Source: CADEED01 sp963839685 (lineage in GTDB: Bacteria > Pseudomonadota > Gammaproteobacteria > Steroidobacterales > Steroidobacteraceae). Taken from it: DNA of 64,000 bases. Under the pieces are notes generated by a model. That model searched no databases, was not told the origin of the DNA, and saw only the letters and a program-made list of their open reading frames with translations. A program made the position numbers and the translations under genes. Shown here piece by piece: positions 18,296 through 26,410 of the stretch. Numbering within the stretch: position 1 is the stretch's first letter; each line of letters begins with the position of its first letter. The stretch covers positions 62,001 through 126,000 of the forward strand of contig CAWIVS010000002.1 of assembly GCA_963839685.1 (NCBI GenBank), written 5' to 3'.

Positions 18296-18330
18296 CTCGA
18301 CGATGGCTGAAATTGTCTCGACCCCGAGCG
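18296..18330 (+). promoter_or_regulatory. second copy of the 35-base element, upstream of ligU
   Basis: CTCGACGATGGC, then TGAAATTG, TCTCGACC and CCGAGCG make up a 35-base stretch identical at 28 positions to 15014-15048. It ends 49 bases before the ligU start and is followed at 18357-18362 by TACTAT, a plausible -10 box close to the start codon. It is therefore well placed as an operator or activator site for the ligUKI-J unit. Confidence 0.45.
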
Positions 18331-18379
18331 TAACCGGGTCGATGGGTGGGCGCTGCTACTATAGGCGCCGGAACTCCCT

Positions 18380-19466
18380 ATGCAGCGCCCCATCCCTTGC
18401 CATTTCATGCGCGGCGGTACTTCGCACGGACCGTTTTTTCGCGCCCGTGATCTGCCCACGGACACCGCGACGCGCGACCGCGTGCTGCTTGCCGTGATGG
18501 GCTCGCCCGACGCACGTCAGATAGATGGTATTGGCGGTGCGGATCCACTGACGAGCAAGGTGGGCATCGTCGCGCCGGGATCAGAGGGCGCCGACGTGGA
18601 GTGGACTTTCGCGCAGGTCTCGACCCGTGAAGCACTGGTCGATACCACGCCGAACTGCGGCAACATGCTGGCGGCGGTGGTGCCGTTCGCGATCGAGAGC
18701 GGTCTGGTGGCGGCGCGCGGCGAAGTCACGACGCTGCGCGTGTTGACTACGAACACCGGCACGCTGGCCGACATCGAAGTGCAGACCCCCGGCGGCCGCG
18801 TGGAGTATGCGGGCGAAGCGCGCATCGACGGCGTGCCCGGCACCGCCTCGCCCGTGAACATCAGCTTTCTCGATACCGCCGGCTCGGTGTGCGGCGCATT
18901 GTTTCCCACCGGAAATCTCCTCGATCGTTTTGACGGCGTGGAGGTGACCTGCATCGACAACGGCATGCCCGTGGTTGTCATGCTGGCTGCCGATCTCGGC
19001 GTGACTGGCTACGAGACCCGCGATGCGCTCAATGCCGACACGGCGCTGAAGACAACGCATCGAGTCGATCCGCCTGCAGGCCGGGCCTGCGATGAAACTC
19101 GGCGACGTCACGAAAAAGGTCGTGCCCAAGATGTGCCTGGTGGCGAAACCGACGCCGGGTGGCAATCTCACCACGCGCACTTTCATTCCACATGACTGTC
19201 ACTCCGCGGTCGGTGTGCTCGGTGCCGTGACCGCGGCCACCGCCGCCGTCACCGAAGGCACTGTCGCATACCGGGTTGCACAGGTGCCCCCCGGTGCGCG
19301 CAAGACCTTCTCCGTGCAACACCCCACCGGAGAGTTCACCGTGGTGCTCGAGATGAGTGCGCAGAACCCCGCGGAAGTGGCGCGCGCTTCCCTGCTGCGC
19401 ACGGCGCGCCTGCTGATGCGTGGCGAAGTCTTCATCCCCGGCGACATCTGGAAGGGCCCCTCTTGA
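18380..19466 (+). CDS. ligU: 4-oxalomesaconate tautomerase (PrpF/GalD family), frame broken near 19060
   Basis: About 361 residues when reconstructed. PrpF-fold isomerase with the family opening CHFMRGGTSHGPFFRARDLP, the blocks QIDGIGGADPLTSKVGIV and DTTPNCGNMLAAVVPFAIES (catalytic cysteine) and the C-terminal PHDCHSAVGVLGAVTAATAA. The break near 19060 shifts the frame; the restored joint reads ESIRLQAGPAMKLGDV, as in homologues. It isomerises the keto/enol or double-bond forms of 4-oxalomesaconate before hydration. The position at the head of ligK-ligI-ligJ supports LigU/GalD rather than a methylaconitate isomerase. Confidence 0.88.
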
Positions 19467-19483
19467 AACATGAAGGACGAGGC

Positions 19484-20188
19484 ATGATCGGCAAATCCGG
19501 CATTGCGATACGCAACGTGCGCCGTGCGCCTGCGGCTGCCGTCGCGCAGCTCGCGCAGTTCGGTGTCGCCACCATCCACGAGGCCATGGGGCGTACCGGG
19601 CTGCTCGCGCCGTACATGCGGCCTATCTACCCGGGCGCGCGGGTCTGTGGCACGGCGATCACGGCACTCGGTCACCCGGGTGACAACTGGATGCTGCACG
19701 TGGCCGCCGAGCTGCTGCAGCCGGGCGACGTGGTGGTGGTCGCGGTGTCGTCGCCGGACGATCATGGCTTCTTCGGCGACTTGCTCGCCACCTCGTTCCG
19801 CGCGCGCGGCGGACTGGGGCTGATCATCGACGCCGGCGTGCGCGACATCTCCGAACTGCAGCAGATGAACTTTCCGGTGTGGTCGAAAGCGGTGCACGCC
19901 AAGGGCACGATCAAGGCGACCGTGGGTTCGGTGAATACGCCGGTCACCTGCGCCGGCGCGCTGGTCAACCCCGGTGACGTCATCGTGGGTGATGACGATG
20001 GCGTGGTCGTGGTGCCGGCGGCGAAAGCGGCCGAAGTCGCGCAGGCGTCGCAGGCCCGCGAAGACAAGGAGGCTGCAACGCGCGTGCGGCTCAAGGCCGG
20101 CGAGCTCGGCCTCGACATCTACGACATGCGCGACAAACTCACGGCGGCCGGGCTGGTCTACTACGACGAGTCGGACGAGGTGAAGTGA
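19484..20188 (+). CDS. ligK: 4-carboxy-4-hydroxy-2-oxoadipate aldolase/oxaloacetate decarboxylase
   Basis: 234-residue class II aldolase of the RraA-like/HMG aldolase family that splits 4-carboxy-4-hydroxy-2-oxoadipate into pyruvate and oxaloacetate, the last step of the 4,5-cleavage pathway. Typical blocks are VATIHEAMGRTGLLAPYMRP, GTAITALGHPGDNWMLHVAA, GGLGLIIDAGVRDISELQ (metal-site region) and GDVIVGDDDGVVVVP. The start is ATG 19484 with AAGGACGAGG upstream; a TTG at 19463 overlapping ligU is less likely. Its stop overlaps the next start (GTGA). Confidence 0.95.
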   Translation: MIGKSGIAIRNVRRAPAAAVAQLAQFGVATIHEAMGRTGLLAPYMRPIYPGARVCGTAITALGHPGDNWMLHVAAELLQPGDVVVVAVSSPDDHGFFGDLLATSFRARGGLGLIIDAGVRDISELQQMNFPVWSKAVHAKGTIKATVGSVNTPVTCAGALVNPGDVIVGDDDGVVVVPAAKAAEVAQASQAREDKEAATRVRLKAGELGLDIYDMRDKLTAAGLVYYDESDEVK

Positions 20189-21067
20189 GCCGCGATCCTG
20201 ACAAGAGTTGTCTGCCGCCGGATCCGAACCCGGTGAAGCCGCGGCTCGCGCTGCCGCCCGGTGCCTGCGACGCTCACTGTCACGTGTTCGGGCCGGCGAT
20301 GAAGTTTCCATATGCCGCCGACCGCAGCTACACGCCACCGGATGCGCCGGTCGAGCATCTGCGCGCCCTGCATGCGCATCTCGGTATCAGCCGCGCGGTG
20401 ATCGTGCACGCCAGCTGCCACGGCAGCGAGATGGACGTGACACTCGATGCCATCGCCTCGAGTCATGGAAGCTTATCGCGGCGTGGCCGTGGTCGAGGAT
20501 TCGATCAGCGACCGCGAGCTCGAGCGACTGCATGCCGGCGGCATTCGCGGCATCCGCTTCAACTTCGTGAAGCATCTCGGCGGTGTCCCGGATCTGAACG
20601 TGTTCTACAGGCTGCTGGCGCGTATCAAACCGCTGGGCTGGCACATCGTGCTGCATTTCGACGCCGGGGACCTGCTCGAGCAGCAGGCGCTGCTGGCGCG
20701 CATCGACGTGCCATTCATCATCGATCACATGGGCCGCGTGAAGGCGGCCGACGGTCTCGAGCAGCAGCCCTTTCAGTCGCTGCTGACGCTGTATCGCGTC
20801 AATCCGCTGGCCTGGATCAAGATCAGCGGCGCGGAACGCGTGTCCGTCGGCAAACGTCCGTTTCGCGACGCGGTGCCGTTCGCGCAGGCGCTGATCGCTA
20901 TCGACGCGGGTCGCCTGCTGTGGGGCACCGACTGGCCGCATCCGAACATCACCCGGGACATGCCCAACGACGGCGAGCTGGTCGACCTCCTGGGTGAGAT
21001 GTGCCCCGATGTCGCGGTGCGCAATCGCATCCTGGTCGATAATCCAACGCGCATGTACTGGTCCTGA
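20185..21067 (+). CDS. ligI: 2-pyrone-4,6-dicarboxylate lactonase (amidohydrolase), frame broken near 20462
   Basis: About 293 residues when reconstructed. It hydrolyses 2-pyrone-4,6-dicarboxylate to 4-oxalomesaconate. The N-terminal segment holds the metal-type motif PPGACDAHCHVFGPAMKFPY and the PDC-hydrolase stretch VEHLRALHAHLGISRAVIV; the C-terminal segment has HIVLHFDAGDLLEQ, FIIDHMGRV, WIKISGAERVS and LLWGTDWPHPN. The frame changes near 20462; both parts belong to one enzyme. The GTG start overlaps the ligK stop. Placed exactly where LigI is needed between LigC and LigU/LigJ. Confidence 0.92.
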
Positions 21068-21083
21068 AAACTGGGTGGTGACC

Positions 21084-21975
21084 ATGAAGACGCCGCACAT
21101 CGGTTTTCTCGGCTTCGGGGAAGTGGGACAGCGCTTCGCGGCCGATCTGCGCGCCGCATCCTCGAAGGTCGAACTTTCCACTTTCGATTTGCTGCTGCAC
21201 CAGGCGGCGGCCGGCGATGCCATGCGGCGGCACGCGGCGGCACACCGGGTTGAACTCAGCGTCGACGCGGCCTCGTTGGCCACGTCCAGCAAACTGATTT
21301 TCAGCGCCGTCACCGCCGATCAGACGCTGGAGGCGGCCCGCTCGCTGGCCGGACGTCCGCTCGCGGATGCCTGGGTGATCGACGTGAATTCGGCCGCGCC
21401 ACAGACCAAGGTCGAGTGCGCCGCATTGATCGCCGCGGCCGGCGGGCGTTACGTCGAAGCCGCCGTGATGACTTCGGTGCCGCCGCACGGCATTCGTGTG
21501 CCCATGTTGTTAGGAGGAGAACACGCCGCGCCGGCCGAGAAGCTGCTGCGTGAGCTGGGCTTCGTGGCGCGAGACCGTGTCCGCCGACCTGGGCGTCGCA
21601 TCCGCGATCAAGCTGTGTCGCAGCGTGATCATCAAGGGCCTGGAGTCGCTGGTGGTGGAGGGCTTCACGGCCGCGCGTTCGCTGGGCGTGGAGCGCCAGG
21701 TGCTGGCCTCGCTCCAGGAAACCTATCCGCAGTTCGACTGGGAGAAACAGGGCGATTACCTGTTCTCGCGCGTGATCCAGCACGGCAAACGCCGCGCCGA
21801 GGAAATGCGCGCCAGCGCGCAGATGATCGATGCGACCGCTATCGGCGGCATCATGGCGCTGGCCGCCGCGCTTCGGCAGTCGAGCGTGGCGGACGCGCGC
21901 GACAGCGGTACGTTCAACGAGCCGGCGACTCTCAAACCCTGGCGCGAACGCGCCGACGAGCTGCTCAAACCATGA
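21084..21975 (+). CDS. NAD(P)-binding DUF1932 dehydrogenase (3-hydroxyisobutyrate dehydrogenase-like), frame broken near 21571
   Basis: About 297 residues when reconstructed. An N-terminal Rossmann domain (HIGFLGFGEVGQRFAADLRA) with VIDVNSAAPQTK is followed, after a one-base break (extra base near GGCGCGAG), by a C-terminal DUF1932 domain starting SADLGVASAIKLCRSVIIKG with the conserved lysine. Related to 3-hydroxyisobutyrate and 6-phosphogluconate dehydrogenases. Sandwiched between ligI and ligJ and overlapping ligJ by ATGA, it is clearly part of the operon, but it has no assigned step in the classical pathway; reduction or oxidation of a keto/hydroxy diacid intermediate is a guess. Confidence 0.85.
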
Positions 21976-22994
21976 TCATCGACTGTCACGGCCACTACAC
22001 CACGGCGCCGGAGCCGCTCAACGCCTGGCGCAAGCAGCAGACCGAGGCGCTGAAAACACCGACGCTGGCCCCCGCCAAGGGCAGCATCACGATCAGCGAC
22101 GACCAGATTCGCGACACGCTCGAGAATGCGCAGCTCAAGCTGCAGCGCTCGCGTGGCACCGACGTGACCATCTTCTCGCCGCGCGCCAGCGCCATGGGTC
22201 ACCATGTCGGCAACGAGACCACGAGCAATCACTGGACCGAGCATTGCAACGAGCTCATCCATCGCGTTTGCCGGTTGTACCCGGAGAATTTCGTCGGTGT
22301 CTGCCAGTTGCCCCAGTCGCCCGGCGCCGATCCGCGCGGCGTGATACCCGAACTCGAGCGATGCGTGAAGGAATTCGGGTTCGTCGGCTGCAATCTCAAT
22401 CCCGATCCGTCGGGCGGCAGGTTTTCAGAGCCGCCGCTGACAGACACGTGGTGGTACCCGGTCTATGAAAAGCTCTGCGAGCTCGACGTGCCGGCGATGG
22501 TGCACGTGAGCCAGACCTGCAATCCCGCGTTCCACACCACCGGCTCGTATTACCTGAGCGCAGACACCGTGGCCTTCATGCAATTGATGATGTCCGATCT
22601 TTTCAAGGACTTTCCGACGTTGCGGTTCATCATTCCGCACGGTGGTGGCGCGGTGCCGTTTCACTGGGGCCGATTCCGCGGCATCGCGCAGGATCAGAAA
22701 CGTCCGCCGCTGCCGGAGCTGATGCGCGACAACGTGTTCTTCGATACCTGCGTGTATCACCAGCCGGGAATCGACCTGCTGCTGAAAGTGGTGCCCATCG
22801 ACAACATCCTGTTCGCGTCGGAGATGGTGGGCGCGGTGCGCGGCGTGGATCCCGAAACCGGGCACTACTACGACGACACCAAGCGATACATCGATGGCAG
22901 TTCGCTGTCAGCCACCGACAAGCAGAAGGTCTTCGAAGGCAACATCCGCCGCGTGTTCCCAAGAATGAGAATGGGGGCAGCCCCCGTTTCCTAG
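21972..22994 (+). CDS. ligJ: 4-oxalomesaconate hydratase (amidohydrolase family)
   Basis: 340-residue metal-dependent hydratase that converts 4-oxalomesaconate to 4-carboxy-4-hydroxy-2-oxoadipate. The start MIIDCHGHYTTAPEPLNAWR carries the HxH metal motif; other conserved parts are SPRASAMGHHVGNETTS, GCNLNPDPSGG, VPAMVHVSQTCNP, FIIPHGGGAVPFHWGRFRG and ILFASEMVGAVRGVDP. The natural C-terminus appears to have been replaced: the last residues (about MGAAPVS) are encoded by the left arm of a 35-base inverted repeat. Start overlaps the preceding stop (ATGA). Confidence 0.95.
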   Translation: MIIDCHGHYTTAPEPLNAWRKQQTEALKTPTLAPAKGSITISDDQIRDTLENAQLKLQRSRGTDVTIFSPRASAMGHHVGNETTSNHWTEHCNELIHRVCRLYPENFVGVCQLPQSPGADPRGVIPELERCVKEFGFVGCNLNPDPSGGRFSEPPLTDTWWYPVYEKLCELDVPAMVHVSQTCNPAFHTTGSYYLSADTVAFMQLMMSDLFKDFPTLRFIIPHGGGAVPFHWGRFRGIAQDQKRPPLPELMRDNVFFDTCVYHQPGIDLLLKVVPIDNILFASEMVGAVRGVDPETGHYYDDTKRYIDGSSLSATDKQKVFEGNIRRVFPRMRMGAAPVS

Positions 22995-23088
22995 CAAAAG
23001 GGGTCAGTCCTCCATGCTTAACTTTCTTCATTGCAAGGGTCAGGGCGCCAGGCCTGACCCCTTTTGCTAGGAAACGGGGGCTGCCCCC
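22973..23088. repeat. perfect 35-base inverted repeat (REP-like element, copy 2)
   Basis: Arm 22973-23007 begins GGGGGCAGCCCCCGTTTCCT and ends CAAAAGGGGTCAG; arm 23054-23088 is its exact reverse complement. A 46-base spacer separates them. Each arm also contains the small palindrome GGGGGCAGCCCCC. The sequence is related to copies at 3249 and 33571. It lies exactly between ligJ and the aldo/keto reductase and contributes coding bases to the end of the former and the start of the latter. It looks like an inserted REP doublet and would fold into a very stable hairpin able to stop transcription. Confidence 0.8.
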
Positions 23089-23089
23089 T

Positions 23090-24088
23090 TTGCTGTCGCG
23101 CAAGCTCGGTCCGTACGACGTTTCGGCGATCGGCTTCGGCTGCATGAATCTTTCGCATGGTTATGGGCCGCCGCAGCCGCGTGAAGTCGCCGGGCACGTG
23201 ATCCGTCGTGCACTCGATCTGGGCGTCACACATTTCGATACCGCCGCCTTGTATGGCTTCGGCGCCAACGAGCAGCTCATCGGATCGATTCTCGGCACTC
23301 GTCCCGACAACGTCATCGTCGCCAGCAAATGCGGGCTGTTCGGACGCAACGGCAAACGCGTGATCGACGGACGTCCCGAGGCCATCCACGCCGTCTGCGA
23401 CGAGTCGTTGCGCAATCTGAAGACCGACCGCATCGACCTGTATTACCTGCATCGCTGGGACAAGATGGTTCCCATCGAGGACAGCGTCGGCGCAATGGCT
23501 GATCTGAAACGGGCCGGCAAGATCCGCGCGATCGGTCTGTCCGAAGTGGGCGTCGCGACGTTGCGTCGCGCGCATGCCGTTCACCCCATCGTGGCGCTGC
23601 AGTCCGAATACTCGCTGTGGACGCGTAATCCCGAACTGGCCGTGCTCGAGGAATGCCGCCGAATTGGCGCCTCGCTGGTGGCCTTCAGCCCGCTGGGCCG
23701 CGGCTTTCTGACCGGCGAACTGCGCAGTCCGGCCGAGCTCTTCGACGGCGACCTGCGGCGCGGCATGCCGCGCTTCCAGAGTCCGAATTTCGAGGAAAAC
23801 CGCCGCCTGCTCGGGCCGCTCGACGAGATCGCCATCGCCGCCGGCTGTACGCGCGCGCAGCTGGCGCTGGCCTGGGTGCTGGCCCGGCATCCGCACACGC
23901 TGGTGATCCCGGGCACCACACGCGAGGCCCATGTCGCCGAAAACTGTGGCGCGGACGCGATTCGTCTCGATGCTGCAACGCTTGCGCGCCTCGGAGAACT
24001 CCTACCGCCGGGGAGGGCATTAGGTGCGCGTTATCCACCTGCGACGCAGGTCGAAAATGACACCGAAGAGTTTGGTCAAAGCGCTTGA
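23090..24088 (+). CDS. aldo/keto reductase family oxidoreductase
   Basis: 332-residue NADPH-dependent (alpha/beta)8-barrel reductase. It shows RKLGPYDVSAIGFGCMNLSH, the active-site Asp and Tyr in THFDTAALYGFGANEQLIG, the Lys in IVASKCGLFG, and the His in IDLYYLHRWD; the coenzyme-binding C-terminal part is LVIPGTTREAHVAEN. It resembles the Tas/YakC-like group that reduces aromatic and aliphatic aldehydes. No ATG is available: the only in-frame starts are TTG 23090 and CTG 23093, at the very edge of the inverted repeat, suggesting that the repeat replaced the original start. Confidence 0.88.
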   Translation: MLSRKLGPYDVSAIGFGCMNLSHGYGPPQPREVAGHVIRRALDLGVTHFDTAALYGFGANEQLIGSILGTRPDNVIVASKCGLFGRNGKRVIDGRPEAIHAVCDESLRNLKTDRIDLYYLHRWDKMVPIEDSVGAMADLKRAGKIRAIGLSEVGVATLRRAHAVHPIVALQSEYSLWTRNPELAVLEECRRIGASLVAFSPLGRGFLTGELRSPAELFDGDLRRGMPRFQSPNFEENRRLLGPLDEIAIAAGCTRAQLALAWVLARHPHTLVIPGTTREAHVAENCGADAIRLDAATLARLGELLPPGRALGARYPPATQVENDTEEFGQSA

Positions 24089-24109
24089 ATCGTTTAGGCT
24101 TGCCGGCCT

Positions 24110-25216
24110 ATGTCAGATCCCACCCCGCCGACACCTGAGTCGAACAATCCCCGCCGCTCCGACGCCCGCAAAACTGTGCGCGTGGCAATGCAGGAATACC
24201 TGCGTCGCGACTCGCTCGTGCCGGTGTTACGCCTGCTGTTAGACCTGACCTTCCTCGGCGTCTGCATCGCCGGCGCGTGTTACTTCAGCGCGTGGTGGGC
24301 CAAGGCTCTCATGGTCGTCCCCGCGTCGGTGGCTATCGCGCGCCTGTTCGTCATTGGGCATGACGCCTGCCACGGCAGCTACACGCGCTACGACTGGCTG
24401 AACAAACTCGTCGGGCGCATCGCATTCCTGCCGTCGCTCACGCCATTCTCGCTCTGGGACGTCGGCCACAATGTTGCCCACCACGGCTTCACGAATCTCA
24501 AGGGCCGCGACCAGGTCTGGGTGCCCATGTCGGTGGAGGAGTGGAAGGCTGCGTCGAAATTCCGCCGTACGCTGGAGCGCATCTATCGCTCGGGTTTCGG
24601 CCAGGGTCTCTATTACCTGATCGAGATGTGGTGGAAGAAACTCATCCTGCCCACGAAGAAACACGTCGGTGTGCGCCGCGCGATTTTCTGGTGGGACAAC
24701 GCGCTGGTGCTGGGCGTCGGCGCGGTGTGGATCACGGCGCTGGTGCTGTGGGCCGTGTATGGCAACCACTCGGTCACCTGGACGCTGCTGTGCGGCTTCG
24801 TACTGCCGTTCGTGGCCTTCAACTGCATCATGGGTTTCGTGATCTACGTGCAGCACACGCATCCGGAAGTCGCCTGGTTCGACAAGCGCGAGGAATGGCA
24901 GAAGCGACTCGGATTCATCACCACCACGGTGAACGTCGTAGTGCCCAAGCGCATGGGCGAGATCCTGCACGACATCCTCGAGCACGGCGCCCATCACGTG
25001 AACACCGGCGTGCCGCTGTACCGGCTGCGCGCCGCGCAGACCGCGCTCAAGAACGCCGTGCCGCAGTTGGCGCGTGTCTATGTGCTCAGCTGGAAGCGTT
25101 ACTGGGCGACCGTGCGCACCTGCAAGCTTTACGACTACGCCAACCACCAGTGGATGGACTTCAAGGGGCGGGTTACCGCCGCCCCGCTGTTCCCCGAACC
25201 GGCTCCCGCTGCCTAG
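24110..25216 (+). CDS. fatty acid desaturase, membrane-bound
   Basis: 368-residue integral-membrane di-iron desaturase. The three histidine boxes are HDACH (about residue 84), HNVAHH (about 120) and HGAHH (about 290), in the order and spacing of the acyl-lipid omega-6/delta-12 group. Hydrophobic segments around residues 45-80 and 195-250 form the membrane hairpins. It would introduce a double bond into membrane fatty acids. Start ATG 24110 has no obvious ribosome binding site; the leader is very short. It is followed by a clear terminator. Confidence 0.93.
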   Translation: MSDPTPPTPESNNPRRSDARKTVRVAMQEYLRRDSLVPVLRLLLDLTFLGVCIAGACYFSAWWAKALMVVPASVAIARLFVIGHDACHGSYTRYDWLNKLVGRIAFLPSLTPFSLWDVGHNVAHHGFTNLKGRDQVWVPMSVEEWKAASKFRRTLERIYRSGFGQGLYYLIEMWWKKLILPTKKHVGVRRAIFWWDNALVLGVGAVWITALVLWAVYGNHSVTWTLLCGFVLPFVAFNCIMGFVIYVQHTHPEVAWFDKREEWQKRLGFITTTVNVVVPKRMGEILHDILEHGAHHVNTGVPLYRLRAAQTALKNAVPQLARVYVLSWKRYWATVRTCKLYDYANHQWMDFKGRVTAAPLFPEPAPAA

Positions 25217-25238
25217 ATTTTTCTTCAATGCATCACGG

Positions 25239-25262
25239 ACGGCGCCGCTTCGGCGCCGTTTT
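25239..25262 (+). terminator. Rho-independent terminator after the desaturase
   Basis: ACGGCGCC (25239-25246), loop GCTTC, GGCGCCGT (25252-25259) and a TTTT run. It separates the desaturase from the convergent LysR gene. Its loop and tail (GCTTC, then TTTTCCGT) recur, inverted, at 38775-38802. Confidence 0.85.
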
Positions 25263-25291
25263 CCGTTGTGGCGCGTGAGCGCCTGGGAATC

Positions 25292-26215
25292 TCAAACTTC
25301 CCGCGTCAGCTTGACGATCATCTCGCGCAGCCAGGTATGCGCGGGATCGGCCTCGTGCCGCTTGTGCCAGAGCAGCACTTCCTGCGTGTGTGGCACCTCG
25401 AAGGGCAGCGGCAGGATGCGGATCGGCAGGGCATTCAAGTACAGCTGAGCGACGCGCTCCGGCAGCGTTGCGGCCAGGGTCGATCCCGGCAACACCAGCG
25501 GCAGCTGCAGCAGGCTCGGCAGGGTCAAATGAACCCGGATTTCGATATTCAGCAGGTGGCGCACCAGCTGATCCGCCGCGCCGGTATAACCGCCCGGCCG
25601 GCCGAACATGTGCTGCAACCCAATGTATTGATCGAGCGTGAGCGTGTCCTTCACCGTCGGGTGGTCCTTGCTCACCGCGCACACCCATCTGACCGTGCGC
25701 AATGGCATCGAACGGATGTTGTCCGGATAGGCTCGCAGATCGAACATGTGCAGGCTCTCGAGGCACAGGCACAGGTCCGCCTCGCCATATTCGAGCCGTG
25801 AGAGGGCGGTTGGAGACACCATCTCGATGTGCACGTCGAGCTCGGGCGCCTCGCTGGCCAGGGTGCGCAGCAGCGGCGGCAACACGCCCGGCACCGCCTC
25901 CTCGGACATGATCACTGTGAAATCGCGGCGCGCGGTCTTCGGATCGAAGGTCGGCTGGTTGCCCAGCATCATCTGGATGCGCAGCAGCGCCTCGCGCACC
26001 GGCTCCACCAGCGACTCGCCGCGCGAGGTCAGTTCCATCTCGCGGCCCACACGAACCAGCAGGGGATCGTTGAAGTATTCGCGCAGCTTGTGCAGCGCGG
26101 CGCTCATCGCCGGTTGCGAAACAAACACGCGTTCCGCGGCGCGAGTGACGTTCTTCTCACGCAACAGCGCGTCCAGCGCGATGAGCAGGTTGAGATCAAA
26201 CCGATTGAGCTGCAT
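25292..26215 (-). CDS. LysR family transcriptional regulator (NodD/LeuO-like)
   Basis: 307 residues. N-terminal winged HTH (MQLNRFDLNLLIALDALLRE, VTRAAERVFVSQPAMSAALH, LREYFNDPLLVRVGREM) followed by a periplasmic-binding-like effector domain. The opening LNRFDLNLLIALDALL is typical of the NodD/LeuO branch, many of which sense aromatic compounds. It is divergent from TonB receptor 2, so it probably regulates that receptor and perhaps itself through sites in the 195-base gap. Confidence 0.93.
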   Translation of the reverse strand: MQLNRFDLNLLIALDALLREKNVTRAAERVFVSQPAMSAALHKLREYFNDPLLVRVGREMELTSRGESLVEPVREALLRIQMMLGNQPTFDPKTARRDFTVIMSEEAVPGVLPPLLRTLASEAPELDVHIEMVSPTALSRLEYGEADLCLCLESLHMFDLRAYPDNIRSMPLRTVRWVCAVSKDHPTVKDTLTLDQYIGLQHMFGRPGGYTGAADQLVRHLLNIEIRVHLTLPSLLQLPLVLPGSTLAATLPERVAQLYLNALPIRILPLPFEVPHTQEVLLWHKRHEADPAHTWLREMIVKLTREV

Positions 26216-26242
26216 GTGCGTGAATCATAACGGACAAGTGCG

Positions 26243-26271
26243 CAACTCAAGGGATTTCCCGATCAGTTGAG
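26243..26271. promoter_or_regulatory. candidate LysR binding site
   Basis: In the divergent gap, CAACTCAA (26243-26250) and the inverted TTGAG/AGTTG (26265-26271) flank GGGATTTCCC, itself a 10-base palindrome. Such dyads 25-30 bases wide next to a lysR start are the usual recognition sites. No experimental support. Confidence 0.4.
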
Positions 26272-26410
26272 CCCCCATTCGGCGTGAGTGGAGTCCTGTC
26301 GGGGCGAAAGCGGTCTGATCGTCGGCAAGAGGGGGAACTGTGGCGCTGATGCATCGGTGCTGCGCGCTCCCAAGGGGATGCCATCTCAACCTGGCCATAG
26401 GGAGTTCGCA

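Noticed and set aside
20994..22994. 666-residue open frame fusing the DUF1932 dehydrogenase with LigJ
   Set aside because: The middle section is an out-of-frame reading of the DUF1932 C-terminal domain caused by a one-base break near 21571; LigJ has its own ATG at 21972.
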